DNA of 64,000 bases from Pedobacter boryungensis (GCF_013204825.1 NZ_JABMKV010000001.1:1240001-1304000), one strand, 5' to 3'. Numbered from the stretch's first letter, positions 40,456-49,178 are shown. The notes: generated by a model not told the origin, from the letters alone. Numbers and translations: made by a program.

Positions 40456-42876
40456 TTACTTAACAGTGTATTTATAAATAGCTCTACCCACTTTTCCATC
40501 TGCGTTAATGCCTTCAACTACTACCTTATAGGTACCAATTCCATCAGCATTAAAATAATCTAACGTTTTTTTGTTCTCTTTACCTATAATCACATTAGGA
40601 TTCCAATAGATAGTTGAACGTAAATCTTCTTTTGCAATGTTATTTGGTGTGTATTTTGGAGAATAAAAATCTTTATAAGCATCAAAACCTTGAGCTTTAA
40701 AACCAATAATACCTGGCGAAATACTATGCTTATAAGAACTTCCTGTTTTGGTAGAAACTAAAATTATTCCACCAGCACCCCCACTACCATAAACAGTAGT
40801 GAATGCTGCATTTTTCAATACCTCTACCAAAGCAATGTCCTCTACAGGCATGGCCTCTATAAATTCCTGACTAACTGGCGATCCATCTAAATAAAATTGA
40901 ACAACGGCGTCTCCATCTCCTCCAGGTACATTTGTATTTCTATTTCTAGATAAAATCATTTGACCATTAATTTTAGACATCCCTCCACCCCATTTATCTA
41001 GATAGTCAAATAAATCTATAGCATTAGCGAGTTCGTCTCCGGTAATTACTTTATCAGCATTACCAGCTCCATTCATATTTGATGATCTAGCTAGAAAAGC
41101 ATCCTTTTTAGCTTGCCCTTTAATTTCAACTGCTTTTAAAAGTATAGCTGAATTATTTTTAAAAGCTGTATAATCGGCTGCATATTGCTTTTTGATATTC
41201 TCAGTATAACTAGTCATATCTGTTGCAGCAACATCCCAAGTATCTGAAAAAGCTTTATACACCGGTGTTAAGGGTTGATCTAACGTAAGTTTAATATTAC
41301 TTTTATCTTTGTTTTTAGCTTGAATGATAAACGATACACTATCCATAAAGCTTATTTCGTCAAACGTAAATTTACCATCTTTACCAGCTACCGTATCTGT
41401 AGTGAAAATAGTTCCTTTACTAGAAAGTAGTCTTATTTTTGCATCAGGAATTGGTTTACCGCCCATTGTAGTTACAATACCAGAAATTGTTATCCCTTTT
41501 TCTACTTTATAATTTAGAGGCGGTGCAGTATTATTAAGTACTTGATCCCATTTAAATCTTCGCCATCCATTTGTAAGCAATAAATAATCTAAATGTTTGC
41601 TGGCATCAACATTTGACTTATTAAAATAATAGCCTGGGTTTTCAATATATCCCCTTAAATCTGATGTTAGCAATAAATTTGAAAAAATACCATTTTCTTC
41701 ATCTTCTGAAGATTTCACTTTACTTTCATCAGTTACAGCTATAGAATAACTACCTAACCCAACTTGTTTTTCATGGGTTAAATCTAATGTTAATGCTACT
41801 TTATCTTTTTTATTATAACTGGACTTATCTGTTGATAATGACATTTTTAAATCATCATTATGATTGATAAAAACAAGTCGTTCTGCAACAGGCAAATTGT
41901 TTACATCGAACAATGTTAACTGTGCTATACCCGTAGGGAAATCTTTTTTTGGAATAATAGTAGTAATAGCAGCGGCCGATTTAATTTTAGCGCCATATTT
42001 AACAACACCATTATTTTGGGCCACAATTACAACATCTTTTTCACTTACGAGTTCTGGAGATATTGCTATTTTCACCAATAAATTCGTAGTATCTAAATTA
42101 TTGACGGCAAGAACATAACCAGCTTTTTTTGCTAAAGGTAATGCCACCTTTCTCGATTTCCCATCTTCATTAAAAACTGCACTATATATTTCACCATCAA
42201 CTGGTGTGATGGCAAAAATACCCATACCAGCATGACTTGTTTCGAAAGAGGTTATTTTTTCGTTATTCTTATTAACAATATCTCCAGAGATTGCTTTACC
42301 AAAACCTGTTTGGTCTATGTATTTAAAAGCTATTTTTGAACGAATACCGACAATCATATTACCGCTTTCTGGAAAGAAACTAAGCTCTGAGTTTCTCGTA
42401 TTTTTTTTAACTACTGGCGCTATGGTTGTAAATGGATTTTCTATTTTTATCGTTTTCTTGAAGTAAGATTCTAGTCCAAAATTTTGCATCCACGGAGTAT
42501 TTGCATAAACCACGTAATTGCCTTTTTTAATACCAAATGGCAAAACCATCATTCCAACTCCCATTCCCGATTCGAGGTGTATTTTTTTTGCATGCAAAAC
42601 CGAATCCTTTTCGTTTACCATATTCACATTAAGTGTGTTACTTAAATTTGTGGGTAAATTATTTACAGCGGTAATTGTATATGCTTTAAACCAAATCGTA
42701 TCACCAGCAGCATAGTAGGGCTTATCGAAATGCAGGTAAACTTTTTCTTGGGGTCTTTCTGTAGTATACTTTTGTAATGATTCTACAATTTTTGTGGTAG
42801 GATCTTGAGCATTTCCCTGCAAAGAAATAGCTAGCAATAAGTTAAAAAAAGCGGTAGCGATTAATTTAGTTTTCAT
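40456..42876 (-). CDS. TonB plug-domain protein with macroglobulin-like N-terminal domain
   Basis: The 806-residue exported protein (signal peptide LIATAFFNLLLAISLQGNAQ) starts with a macroglobulin MG2-like domain (ERPQEKVYLHFDKPYYAAGD, IWFKAYTITAVNNLP), has further Ig-like strands, a carboxypeptidase-regulatory-like repeat (GITISGIVTTMGGKPIPDA) and ends with a TonB-receptor plug (AVVQFYLDGSPVSQEFIEAM, VEVLKNAAFTTVYGSGGAGG). No 22-strand barrel follows, so it is not itself a full TonB-dependent receptor. It sits 34 bp downstream of the LytTR regulator gene on the same strand and may be part of its regulon. Exact role unknown. Confidence 0.85.
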   Translation of the reverse strand: MKTKLIATAFFNLLLAISLQGNAQDPTTKIVESLQKYTTERPQEKVYLHFDKPYYAAGDTIWFKAYTITAVNNLPTNLSNTLNVNMVNEKDSVLHAKKIHLESGMGVGMMVLPFGIKKGNYVVYANTPWMQNFGLESYFKKTIKIENPFTTIAPVVKKNTRNSELSFFPESGNMIVGIRSKIAFKYIDQTGFGKAISGDIVNKNNEKITSFETSHAGMGIFAITPVDGEIYSAVFNEDGKSRKVALPLAKKAGYVLAVNNLDTTNLLVKIAISPELVSEKDVVIVAQNNGVVKYGAKIKSAAAITTIIPKKDFPTGIAQLTLFDVNNLPVAERLVFINHNDDLKMSLSTDKSSYNKKDKVALTLDLTHEKQVGLGSYSIAVTDESKVKSSEDEENGIFSNLLLTSDLRGYIENPGYYFNKSNVDASKHLDYLLLTNGWRRFKWDQVLNNTAPPLNYKVEKGITISGIVTTMGGKPIPDAKIRLLSSKGTIFTTDTVAGKDGKFTFDEISFMDSVSFIIQAKNKDKSNIKLTLDQPLTPVYKAFSDTWDVAATDMTSYTENIKKQYAADYTAFKNNSAILLKAVEIKGQAKKDAFLARSSNMNGAGNADKVITGDELANAIDLFDYLDKWGGGMSKINGQMILSRNRNTNVPGGDGDAVVQFYLDGSPVSQEFIEAMPVEDIALVEVLKNAAFTTVYGSGGAGGIILVSTKTGSSYKHSISPGIIGFKAQGFDAYKDFYSPKYTPNNIAKEDLRSTIYWNPNVIIGKENKKTLDYFNADGIGTYKVVVEGINADGKVGRAIYKYTVK

Positions 42877-42910
42877 TCCTTAAATTTAATTCAATTTAAG
42901 AACAAATTAA

Positions 42911-43645
42911 CTATAAACCTAGTGCTAGCTTTAATTTTACATATCCTGTTTTACTAACAGGCAGCCAAATACCTGATTTTAAGAGTACTACGTAACTATC
43001 TTTTTCCTTGAGTTCTATTTTGGTTACTTCGGCTAAATTAATAATGTACGAGCGATGAATGCGAATAAATTGTGCTGCATCAAGTGTTTGCTCAAAGAAA
43101 CTCATCGTTTTATTTTTATGAAAATTACCTTCAGTAGTACTCAATTTTACATAATCATCGTCTGCTTCTATATAATGAAGTTCTGTTACTGGGATAATTT
43201 TAATTACACCAGCATTTTTAACTACAATACGGTTATTTTGTGCTGGTGATAACGCTGCAGTCTCGAGTAACTCATTACTACTTTCGCCCTTGGCCAGTTT
43301 AGCAGGCAGTTTCTGCATTGCCTGATCGAAGCGACTTTTTTCAATGGGTTTTAATAAATAATCGACTGCATTAACTTCAAAAGCTTTAATGGCATATTCA
43401 TCAAAAGCAGTGGTAAAAATTACTGCCGGATGTTTTTCTACTAACTCCAGCATTTCAAAACCACTAATTTTTGGCATTTGAATGTCTAAGAAAATAAAGT
43501 CAGGTTGATGCTGATTTATAGCCTTTAAACCCTCAAACCCATCGCTACATTCGGCAACAACTTCTATATCAGGATACGAATTTAAATAATGTTTAACTAC
43601 GTCCCTTGCTAAGGCTTCATCATCAATTAGTATCGTTCTTATCAT
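42911..43645 (-). CDS. LytTR-family response regulator
   Basis: The 244-residue regulator has a receiver (IRTILIDDEALARD, phosphoacceptor Asp54 in DFIFLDIQMPKI, Lys in YLLKPIEK) and a LytTR DNA-binding domain (LHYIEADDDYVKLS, FIRIHRSYIINLAEV). The ATG at 43645 gives the proper receiver start; a longer frame to 43762 is not plausible. Its first 23 bp overlap the end of the sensor kinase gene, so the pair is coupled. It probably binds the 12-bp-spaced direct repeats seen upstream of its own operon. Confidence 0.93.
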   Translation of the reverse strand: MIRTILIDDEALARDVVKHYLNSYPDIEVVAECSDGFEGLKAINQHQPDFIFLDIQMPKISGFEMLELVEKHPAVIFTTAFDEYAIKAFEVNAVDYLLKPIEKSRFDQAMQKLPAKLAKGESSNELLETAALSPAQNNRIVVKNAGVIKIIPVTELHYIEADDDYVKLSTTEGNFHKNKTMSFFEQTLDAAQFIRIHRSYIINLAEVTKIELKEKDSYVVLLKSGIWLPVSKTGYVKLKLALGL

Positions 43646-44684
43646 CTTTTTGAGGTATTTTAAGCGTAGTAATATACAAATTATTGTTTTGTGTTTCAGT
43701 TTGCAACAAATTACTATCGGCAAATAATAAATATAATCTACGACGAATTGCTGATAGCCCAAACCCTGTTCCCTTAGTCGATGTCATTTCTGGATCGTAT
43801 GGATTTGCTACACAAATAACTAAGGCATTTTGTGCTAATTTTACTTTAATGGTAATGGTTATTGCTGCAGAAGTATTATACAGTCCAAATTTTATTGCAT
43901 TTTCTACAATAGGCTGTAATAAAGTACCCGGCAGGCATAAACCCAATGTATTTTCTTCAATTTGTACATCAACTGTTAACCGATGACTAAAACGTACCTT
44001 TTCTATATCTAAATACAATTGAATGTATTCCATTTCTTCTGCTACATTAACCCAAACTTCATCATCACGTTTTAAAGTGCCACGTAAAAAAGCCGCCAGT
44101 TTAGTAATCATTGTTCCTGCTTCTGTTGGATTTACAATGGTTAATGCATAAACTGAATTTAAACTATTAAATAAAAAGTGGGGTTGCAACTGATGTCTCA
44201 ACTTATTAAGCTCTGCTTCTTTTGCTAAATTTTGAGCAGCTAATAAGCGTCCTTGGGTTTCAGATTGCTCTTCTAACCTATACCACAAAATATTTGCTAG
44301 GGCGCACCATGTTAAACACAAAAAGGCAACTATAGCTCTAAACGGAAGAGAAAATTCTAAAAATACTTGATACTGTTTTTCCTTACTAAACAAATAATTA
44401 AGTCCGTATTTTGCCAAAAAAACAATGATAGCTGTTAGTAGAGCAGTTAAAAGCAGCAGAAATAACATTCTCTCATTTTTAGGCTGATAATAGCCTAGCA
44501 TATTGCTAACAATTACACAACCAATGGCCAATAGACCATTACTTATAATGCTATCGGCCAGGGCAATTTGCCAATTAAAATTTAAAGCATAATAAATAAA
44601 AAGTGCGCACAGTGCTATCCAACAGACTAGAATAGCGCCCGAGACAATTTTTATTTGCTTTATAGATAATGGGGTTGTCGTCAA
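43623..44684 (-). CDS. LytS-type sensor histidine kinase
   Basis: The 353-residue kinase has four membrane segments in its first 135 residues (for instance IVSGAILVCWIALCALFIYY and LFLLLLTALLTAIIVFLAKY), no large extracellular domain, and a LytS-type core with phosphoacceptor His169 in LRHQLQPHFLFNSLNSVY and ATPase motifs LLQPIVENAIKFG and GTGFGLSAIRRR. Such kinases sense membrane or envelope states. It starts with TTG, no ATG being available before the first membrane helix. It lies 20 bp behind the LiaF-like gene and overlaps the regulator, so the three genes are one operon. Confidence 0.9.
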   Translation of the reverse strand: MTTTPLSIKQIKIVSGAILVCWIALCALFIYYALNFNWQIALADSIISNGLLAIGCVIVSNMLGYYQPKNERMLFLLLLTALLTAIIVFLAKYGLNYLFSKEKQYQVFLEFSLPFRAIVAFLCLTWCALANILWYRLEEQSETQGRLLAAQNLAKEAELNKLRHQLQPHFLFNSLNSVYALTIVNPTEAGTMITKLAAFLRGTLKRDDEVWVNVAEEMEYIQLYLDIEKVRFSHRLTVDVQIEENTLGLCLPGTLLQPIVENAIKFGLYNTSAAITITIKVKLAQNALVICVANPYDPEMTSTKGTGFGLSAIRRRLYLLFADSNLLQTETQNNNLYITTLKIPQKDDKNDTN

Positions 44685-44704
44685 AATACGAGCTTTAAAA
44701 TTGA

Positions 44705-45514
44705 TTAATAGTTTCTAATATCTACTCCACCAAACAATGCGATGCCCCTAACAATTAAAATCTTGCTTTGTCCTTCAACAATTGGCTGAATGCTTCGTTT
44801 ATCATCCATGCCACCAAAAATTGCAGTTACTTCTGGTTTTACAATCCATCCTGGTGGGATAATAATTTTGCATCCTCCAAAAATCGCTGTAACATCTATA
44901 ATTATTTCGCCTTCAAAATCTGCTTGGGTTAAGTTGAGATCACAACCACCAAATACTGCTGTTATTTCTCCCCCTTTAAAATTTTTAGAATAAATACTCT
45001 GATGACTTCCTCCAAATACATTAACTGAGTCTAAGTAATCGTTGTTATTCGTTTTTTTTTCATTTACAGCTGTTGCTTCCGTTTCAGCTCCCGGATAAGC
45101 CTGAAATGTATCTGGCTCGCCAAATCTTTTTTTCCATCTTTTATTTCTTCTTCCACAACCATCGCCTTTAAAGCTACTTTTTGGTTTAAGAATTAAAAAT
45201 AAACCAATTGCAATAATTAATGCAGGCCATCCTATTCTATCAAAATCTATTACATTATCCAATGCTTCTTTTAAGGTAAAAAAAGCACCCACAACAATTA
45301 GTATAATGCCCCTGCCATTTCTAAAATTATGTTTAATGCCGATAAGTAAACCAATTAGAATTAAAATATTGCTCCAATGCCATAACCAGTTCGGTAAACT
45401 AAAAGCAAGGTTATTAACTAATAAAAGTGACCCTATAACTACTATGATTAAACCAGCAAGTATTTTACTTGAATGGTTCATATCTCTATTTTCGTTTAAA
45501 TTATTATTTTCCAT
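44705..45514 (-). CDS. LiaF-like membrane protein (LiaI/LiaF-type TM region plus C-terminal beta domain)
   Basis: The 269-residue protein has about four short membrane segments at residues 15-110 (SKILAGLIIVVIGSLLLVNN, LWHWSNILILIGLLIG, GIILIVVGAFFTLKEAL, WPALIIAIGLFLILK), a basic/charged linker, and a C-terminal domain with repeated FGG motifs (VFGGSHQSIYSKNFKGGEI, AVFGGCDLNLTQADFEGEI, AIFGGCKIIIPPGW) as in LiaF/cell-wall stress response proteins. In Firmicutes LiaF inhibits a sensor kinase; here it heads an operon with a LytS/LytTR pair, so a similar negative regulation is a reasonable guess. Its N-terminus follows a strong promoter. Confidence 0.88.
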   Translation of the reverse strand: MENNNLNENRDMNHSSKILAGLIIVVIGSLLLVNNLAFSLPNWLWHWSNILILIGLLIGIKHNFRNGRGIILIVVGAFFTLKEALDNVIDFDRIGWPALIIAIGLFLILKPKSSFKGDGCGRRNKRWKKRFGEPDTFQAYPGAETEATAVNEKKTNNNDYLDSVNVFGGSHQSIYSKNFKGGEITAVFGGCDLNLTQADFEGEIIIDVTAIFGGCKIIIPPGWIVKPEVTAIFGGMDDKRSIQPIVEGQSKILIVRGIALFGGVDIRNY

Positions 45515-45595
45515 TTTTATTTCTTTAAATGATTAAGCTATCATGATTTTACTCATTTGCTTTATCAAGGTTTCATTTGTGTGATAATTATAGTC

Positions 45596-45625
45596 CAAAT
45601 GTAAAACGAACTTTTACATTAGCAA
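45596..45625 (-). promoter_or_regulatory. Promoter of the LiaF-like/LytS/LytTR operon
   Basis: On the minus strand TTG (45623-45625), exactly 19 bp and TACATTTG (45596-45603) fit the consensus perfectly. Transcription would start near 45589, giving a leader of about 75 nt to the ATG at 45514. Confidence 0.7.
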
Positions 45626-45653
45626 ACAGTTCACTGCTATTTATGAGTTTATT

Positions 45654-45683
45654 CTCGGTAAAGCGCATTTATTACTCGGTAAA
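45654..45683 (-). promoter_or_regulatory. Candidate LytTR operator (12-bp-spaced direct repeats)
   Basis: CTCGGTAAA occurs at 45654-45662 and 45675-45683, separated by exactly 12 bp; each copy is preceded by TTTATT. The minus-strand half-site TTTACCGAG lies 29 bp upstream of the -33 element, a typical activator position. LytTR regulators bind two 9-bp direct repeats with about 12 bp between them, so this fits their geometry, though not the textbook consensus letters. Confidence 0.5.
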
Positions 45684-45840
45684 ACATCAACACCCTATCT
45701 TAAGTAGGTGTATTTATAACCTTCTTGCAGATTGACTGTAGTCTTGTTCTATAAAAGCACCAATTTTGACAAATTACCTAATGCAAATTAAGTAGCCAAC
45801 CTAAACCAAACTAGAAGTTGACTAGGACTCTACCAAAACA

Positions 45841-45884
45841 TAAGTCGCGGTAAGGTCGCTATAAGGTCGCCTTAATATCGCAGT
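45841..45884. repeat. Four tandem 11-bp repeats with invariant TCGC
   Basis: TCGC occurs at 45845, 45856, 45867 and 45878, each exactly 11 bp after the last, in units close to AAGGTCGCNNT. About one helical turn separates the units, so they face the same side of the DNA. Confidence 0.65.
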
Positions 45885-46079
45885 AAGCATACAGAAAAAT
45901 TGAAAAATTATAACTGGATTTAGTTATATGCGGAATAGATTTTAAATATACTATTTTAATGGCAAAGGCTGATTTAATTAGTGATTATTTTAAAAATTGC
46001 TTCGCTGGTAATAAATGTATTTCGGTAAAATTATTCGTTAATTTAGGGAACTAAATATTACGCACAATAAATTAAAACT

Positions 46080-46952
46080 ATGAAAAGATTATTCAGCATT
46101 GCTATTTTGTTATTACCCTTATTTGCAAGCGCTCAAGACATGAGCAAACATTATAAAATTTATGATGTAAAGAAGCAAAAAATTGTAACTGTTGATGATA
46201 TTGTAACTGATTTGGGTAATGCTAATGTTTTATTTTTTGGTGAAGAGCACAATGATTCTACTGGACATTATTTAGAAGCAACTTTATTTAAAAAGATTGC
46301 AATGGCTTATCCTGGCAATGCAACTTTAACAATGGAAATGTTTCATACTGATGTACAACCTGTAATTAATGAATATTTAAAAGGTATCATTTCTGAAAAA
46401 AATTTTATTAAAGAAGCCAGAGCTTGGAATAATTACCAGGATTATAAACCTATGATTGAGTTAGCAAAATTGAATAATTTAGATGTTATTGGAGGTAATG
46501 CCGCTGCTAGATATAGTAATGTAGTTACACGTAGTGGATTAGAAATTCTAAATAAACTACCACAAGGTTCTAAGCAATTTATTGCTCCATTACCTATTGA
46601 TACTGCTACTGGAAGGTATTATGATAAATTTATTGAAACCTTAGGCGGACACAATATGGGCGGGATGAAAGTTTATCAAACGCAAAATTTCTGGGATGCA
46701 ACAATGGCTTGGAGTATTGCTAAATACGCTAAAAGCAACGTTAGTAAAAAGATTTTTCAGGTTAATGGTCGTTTTCATAGTGATGAAAAGTTAGGCACAT
46801 TAGCACAACTTAAAAAGTATGCCCCTAAATTAAAAATCTTAAATATTTCATCTTTCTCAGCAGAAGATTTTGATCAACCTGACTGGAGCAAATACAAAGA
46901 TTTGGGAGATTATATCATTGTCACAGACCCAAAGCTGAAAAGAACTTTCTAA
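46080..46952 (+). CDS. ChaN-like haem-binding lipoprotein-type protein
   Basis: The 290-residue exported protein (signal peptide LFSIAILLLPLFASAQ) has the ChaN/PF04187 signatures VLFFGEEHNDSTGHYLEA, TLTMEMFHTDVQPVINEYL, GGHNMGGMKVYQTQNFWDAT and VNGRFHSDEKLG. In the family this fold binds haem dimers and helps haem uptake or iron handling. Here no lipobox Cys follows the signal peptide, so it is probably periplasmic or surface-exposed without a lipid anchor. It is a single-gene unit with its own shared terminator. Confidence 0.82.
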   Translation: MKRLFSIAILLLPLFASAQDMSKHYKIYDVKKQKIVTVDDIVTDLGNANVLFFGEEHNDSTGHYLEATLFKKIAMAYPGNATLTMEMFHTDVQPVINEYLKGIISEKNFIKEARAWNNYQDYKPMIELAKLNNLDVIGGNAAARYSNVVTRSGLEILNKLPQGSKQFIAPLPIDTATGRYYDKFIETLGGHNMGGMKVYQTQNFWDATMAWSIAKYAKSNVSKKIFQVNGRFHSDEKLGTLAQLKKYAPKLKILNISSFSAEDFDQPDWSKYKDLGDYIIVTDPKLKRTF

Positions 46953-46953
46953 T

Positions 46954-46983
46954 AAAAAAGCCCTCAGATTTGAGGGCTTTTTT
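46954..46983. terminator. Bidirectional terminator between chaN-like gene and mscL
   Basis: AAAAAAGCCCTCA and TGAGGGCTTTTTT form a perfect 13-bp stem with a 4-base loop, flanked by A and T runs on both sides. It serves the two convergent genes. Confidence 0.9.
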
Positions 46984-46986
46984 GTT

Positions 46987-47421
46987 CTATTTATTTTTTA
47001 ATAAATCTCTAATTTCAGTTAATAGCAATTCTTCTTTTGTTGGTGCGGGTGGACTTGCTGGGGCTTTCGCTTCTTCTTTACGTTTTAAAGAATTAATTCC
47101 CTTTACTAATAAGAAAACTACTAAGGCTAATAAAAAGAAGTTTAAAGCTACTGTTAAAAAACTTCCGTAGGCAAATATTGCAGTTTCTGGAATTTCTCTC
47201 GCTTTTTCTAGTGTTGTTCCATCAGGCACATTCCCCTTTAATACCACGTATAAATTGCTAAAATCAGGCTGACCAATTATTGAAGAGACAATTGGCATCA
47301 CTAAATCTTTCACCACGCTATCAATTATTTTACCAAAGGCACCACCAATAATAACACCGACAGCAAGGTCCATTACATTACCCTTTATTGCAAATTCTTT
47401 AAATTCTTTTACAAAGCCCAT
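46987..47421 (-). CDS. mscL: Large-conductance mechanosensitive channel
   Basis: The 144-residue protein has the MscL layout: amphipathic N-terminal [22 protein letters not shown]1 with [19 protein letters not shown], an extracellular loop, TM2 ([20 protein letters not shown]) and a C-terminal charged bundle helix ([17 protein letters not shown]). It opens under membrane tension to release solutes on osmotic downshock. Length is normal. Its promoter was not identified with confidence. Confidence 0.96.
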   Translation of the reverse strand: MGFVKEFKEFAIKGNVMDLAVGVIIGGAFGKIIDSVVKDLVMPIVSSIIGQPDFSNLYVVLKGNVPDGTTLEKAREIPETAIFAYGSFLTVALNFFLLALVVFLLVKGINSLKRKEEAKAPASPPAPTKEELLLTEIRDLLKNK

Positions 47422-47515
47422 AATATTTGTTTTTAGTTTAACTTAATAGAAATAAATATATTGAATTAAGCAGATAAACTGCCTAAAAATTTAAAAAAAG
47501 AATAATAATTACCTT

Positions 47516-47549
47516 TTGCCTTTAATTTTAAAGCAAATGCTTATTTTTG
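47516..47549 (+). promoter_or_regulatory. Promoter of rpoN
   Basis: TTG (47516-47518), a 23-bp spacer and TATTTTTG (47542-47549) precede the rpoN ATG at 47574 by 24 bp. The -7 is perfect; the spacer is at the upper limit. Confidence 0.5.
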
Positions 47550-47573
47550 AAAATTAAACTGCTACTTCTACAT

Positions 47574-49049
47574 ATGCTAAAGCAACATCTACAACAAAAA
47601 TTATTACAAAAGCTCTCTCCGCAACAGATACAATTTATCAAATTGTTGCAGGTGCCTACCGTTGCTTTAGACACTCGTATAAAAGAAGAATTAGAAGAAA
47701 ATCCAGCGCTAGAGGATCCCAGCTTAATGACTGCTGATGAGCCGATAAGTGAATATGATGATTTGAATGAAAGAGATGATTTCAATCAAGAATCTAGCGA
47801 AGAAAGCAGTAGTACCGATGAATTTAATGTAGAAGATTATTTACAAGACGATAACACCAACGATTATAGCACTTCTTATAGTAATGGTGATGATGATGAA
47901 GAAAAAAAAGAAACACCAATAGCTATTGAAAGTACTTTTTTTGAAAGTTTACAAGAACAATTAGATCTTGTTCCTTTATCTGATACAGATTTTATTATCG
48001 GCAAACAGATTATCGGAAGTTTAGATGATGATGGGTATTTACGTCGTCCTATTACTTCTATGATAGATGACTTGGCTTTCTCACAAAATGTAATGATTGA
48101 GGAAGAAGATGTATTGGAAATGCTTAAGGTAATTCAAAGTTTTGATCCTCCAGGCATTGCTGCCCGCGATTTACAAGAATGCCTATCTCTTCAATTAAAA
48201 CGTAAGGATCCTAATAATCCAATTATTAAAAAAGCAATTACGATTGTAGAGCATCATTTAGATGAATTTACTCGTAAACATTACGATAAATTAGAAAAAT
48301 CTGTTGGATTAAATAGCGAAGAATTAAAAGAAGTTGTTGCTGAGATCTTGCGCTTAAATCCAAAACCAGGCGATTCTAATCAAGTTACTACTAAACAGCT
48401 TCAAATTATACCAGATTTTCACATTAGTAATAATGATGGGATTTTAATTCTGACACTTAACTCTAAAAATGCACCAGAGTTAAGAGTAAGCCGCTCTTAT
48501 ATGGATATGTTTGATCATTACGATAAAGCTGCTCAAAAGGATAAAAAATTAAAAGAAGCTGTTCAGTTTGTGAAGCAAAAACTTGATTCTGCTAAATGGT
48601 TTATTGATGCCATTAAACAGAGGCAACAAACTTTGCTTAAAACGATGAATGCCATTATGCATTATCAGTATGAATATTTTTTAACTGCAGATGAGCGTAA
48701 AATGCGTCCAATGATTTTAAAAGATATTGCTGATAAAATTGGAATGGATATTTCTACGGTTTCGAGAGTTGCAAATTCTAAATATGTACAAACAGAATTT
48801 GGTACATTCTTGCTAAAATCATTCTTCTCAGAAGCTATTCAAACTGAAAATGGCGAAGAAGTTTCTAATAAAGAAGTGAAGAAAATATTAGAGGATTGTA
48901 TTGGAAACGAAGATAAACGCAGACCTTTGGCTGATGAAAAGTTAACAGAAATTTTAAAAGAACGAGGTTATAACATTGCCAGAAGAACCGTTGCAAAATA
49001 CCGCGAGCAAATGAATATTCCGGTTGCTAGATTGAGAAAAGAACTTTAA
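47574..49049 (+). CDS. rpoN: RNA polymerase sigma-54 factor
   Basis: The 491-residue factor has the Gln/Leu-rich activator-interaction region (QKLLQKLSPQQIQFIKLLQ), an acidic linker, the core-binding region with the FDPPGIAARDLQECL motif, the helix-turn-helix KIGMDISTVSRVANSKYVQ and the C-terminal RpoN box ARRTVAKYRE. It directs RNA polymerase to -24/-12 promoters. The ATG at 47574 is chosen because the TTG at 47547 falls inside the promoter's -7 element. Adjacent genes include no AAA+ activator. Confidence 0.95.
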   Translation: MLKQHLQQKLLQKLSPQQIQFIKLLQVPTVALDTRIKEELEENPALEDPSLMTADEPISEYDDLNERDDFNQESSEESSSTDEFNVEDYLQDDNTNDYSTSYSNGDDDEEKKETPIAIESTFFESLQEQLDLVPLSDTDFIIGKQIIGSLDDDGYLRRPITSMIDDLAFSQNVMIEEEDVLEMLKVIQSFDPPGIAARDLQECLSLQLKRKDPNNPIIKKAITIVEHHLDEFTRKHYDKLEKSVGLNSEELKEVVAEILRLNPKPGDSNQVTTKQLQIIPDFHISNNDGILILTLNSKNAPELRVSRSYMDMFDHYDKAAQKDKKLKEAVQFVKQKLDSAKWFIDAIKQRQQTLLKTMNAIMHYQYEYFLTADERKMRPMILKDIADKIGMDISTVSRVANSKYVQTEFGTFLLKSFFSEAIQTENGEEVSNKEVKKILEDCIGNEDKRRPLADEKLTEILKERGYNIARRTVAKYREQMNIPVARLRKEL

Positions 49050-49060
49050 AGAGAGTTCAA

Positions 49061-49178
49061 AGTCGGAAGTCCGGAAGTCCGGAAATTGCCAAACCAACGT
49101 AATGATTAAAAAATAACAAGACTTAAAATATCAGACTAACAACTCAATATCAAAGCGGACTTTCGGACTTTTTCGACT
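49061..49178. repeat. Imperfect inverted repeats between rpoN and the PorP/SprF gene
   Basis: AGTCGGAAGTCCGGAAGTCC at 49061-49080 is nearly the reverse complement of the stretch at 49155-49178 (GCGGACTTTCGGACTTTTTC followed by GACT). The left arm also holds direct repeats of GGAAGTCC. The loop is about 70 bp. This could act as a terminator for either convergent gene or as a dispersed repeat. Confidence 0.45.

Larger units (their letters stand above)
45515..46079. other. Regulatory intergenic region of the LiaF-like operon and chaN-like gene
   Basis: These 565 bp between divergent genes have no coding frame. They contain a strong minus-strand promoter (45596-45625), a pair of 12-bp-spaced direct repeats (45654-45683), a small inverted repeat CACC(C)TA/TAGGTG at 45691-45710, four TCGC units with an 11-bp period (45841-45884), and a third CGGTAAA at 46023-46029. 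No good promoter for the plus-strand gene was recognised. Confidence 0.6.

Noticed and set aside
43646..43762. N-terminal extension of the LytTR regulator
   Set aside because: The receiver domain must start at MIRTILIDDE; the extension lies inside the kinase coding region in another frame.
45654..45683. Certain assignment as a LytTR operator
   Set aside because: Geometry fits, but half-site CTCGGTAAA/TTTACCGAG does not match the textbook LytTR consensus letters, so it is kept only as a candidate.
46970..47170. 66-residue plus-strand frame opposite mscL
   Set aside because: It lies wholly antisense to mscL and starts in the terminator region; composition is a shadow of the real gene.
47547..47573. 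TTG start for rpoN
   Set aside because: The TTG is part of the -7 element TATTTTTG; the ATG at 47574 gives the standard beginning of Bacteroidota RpoN.
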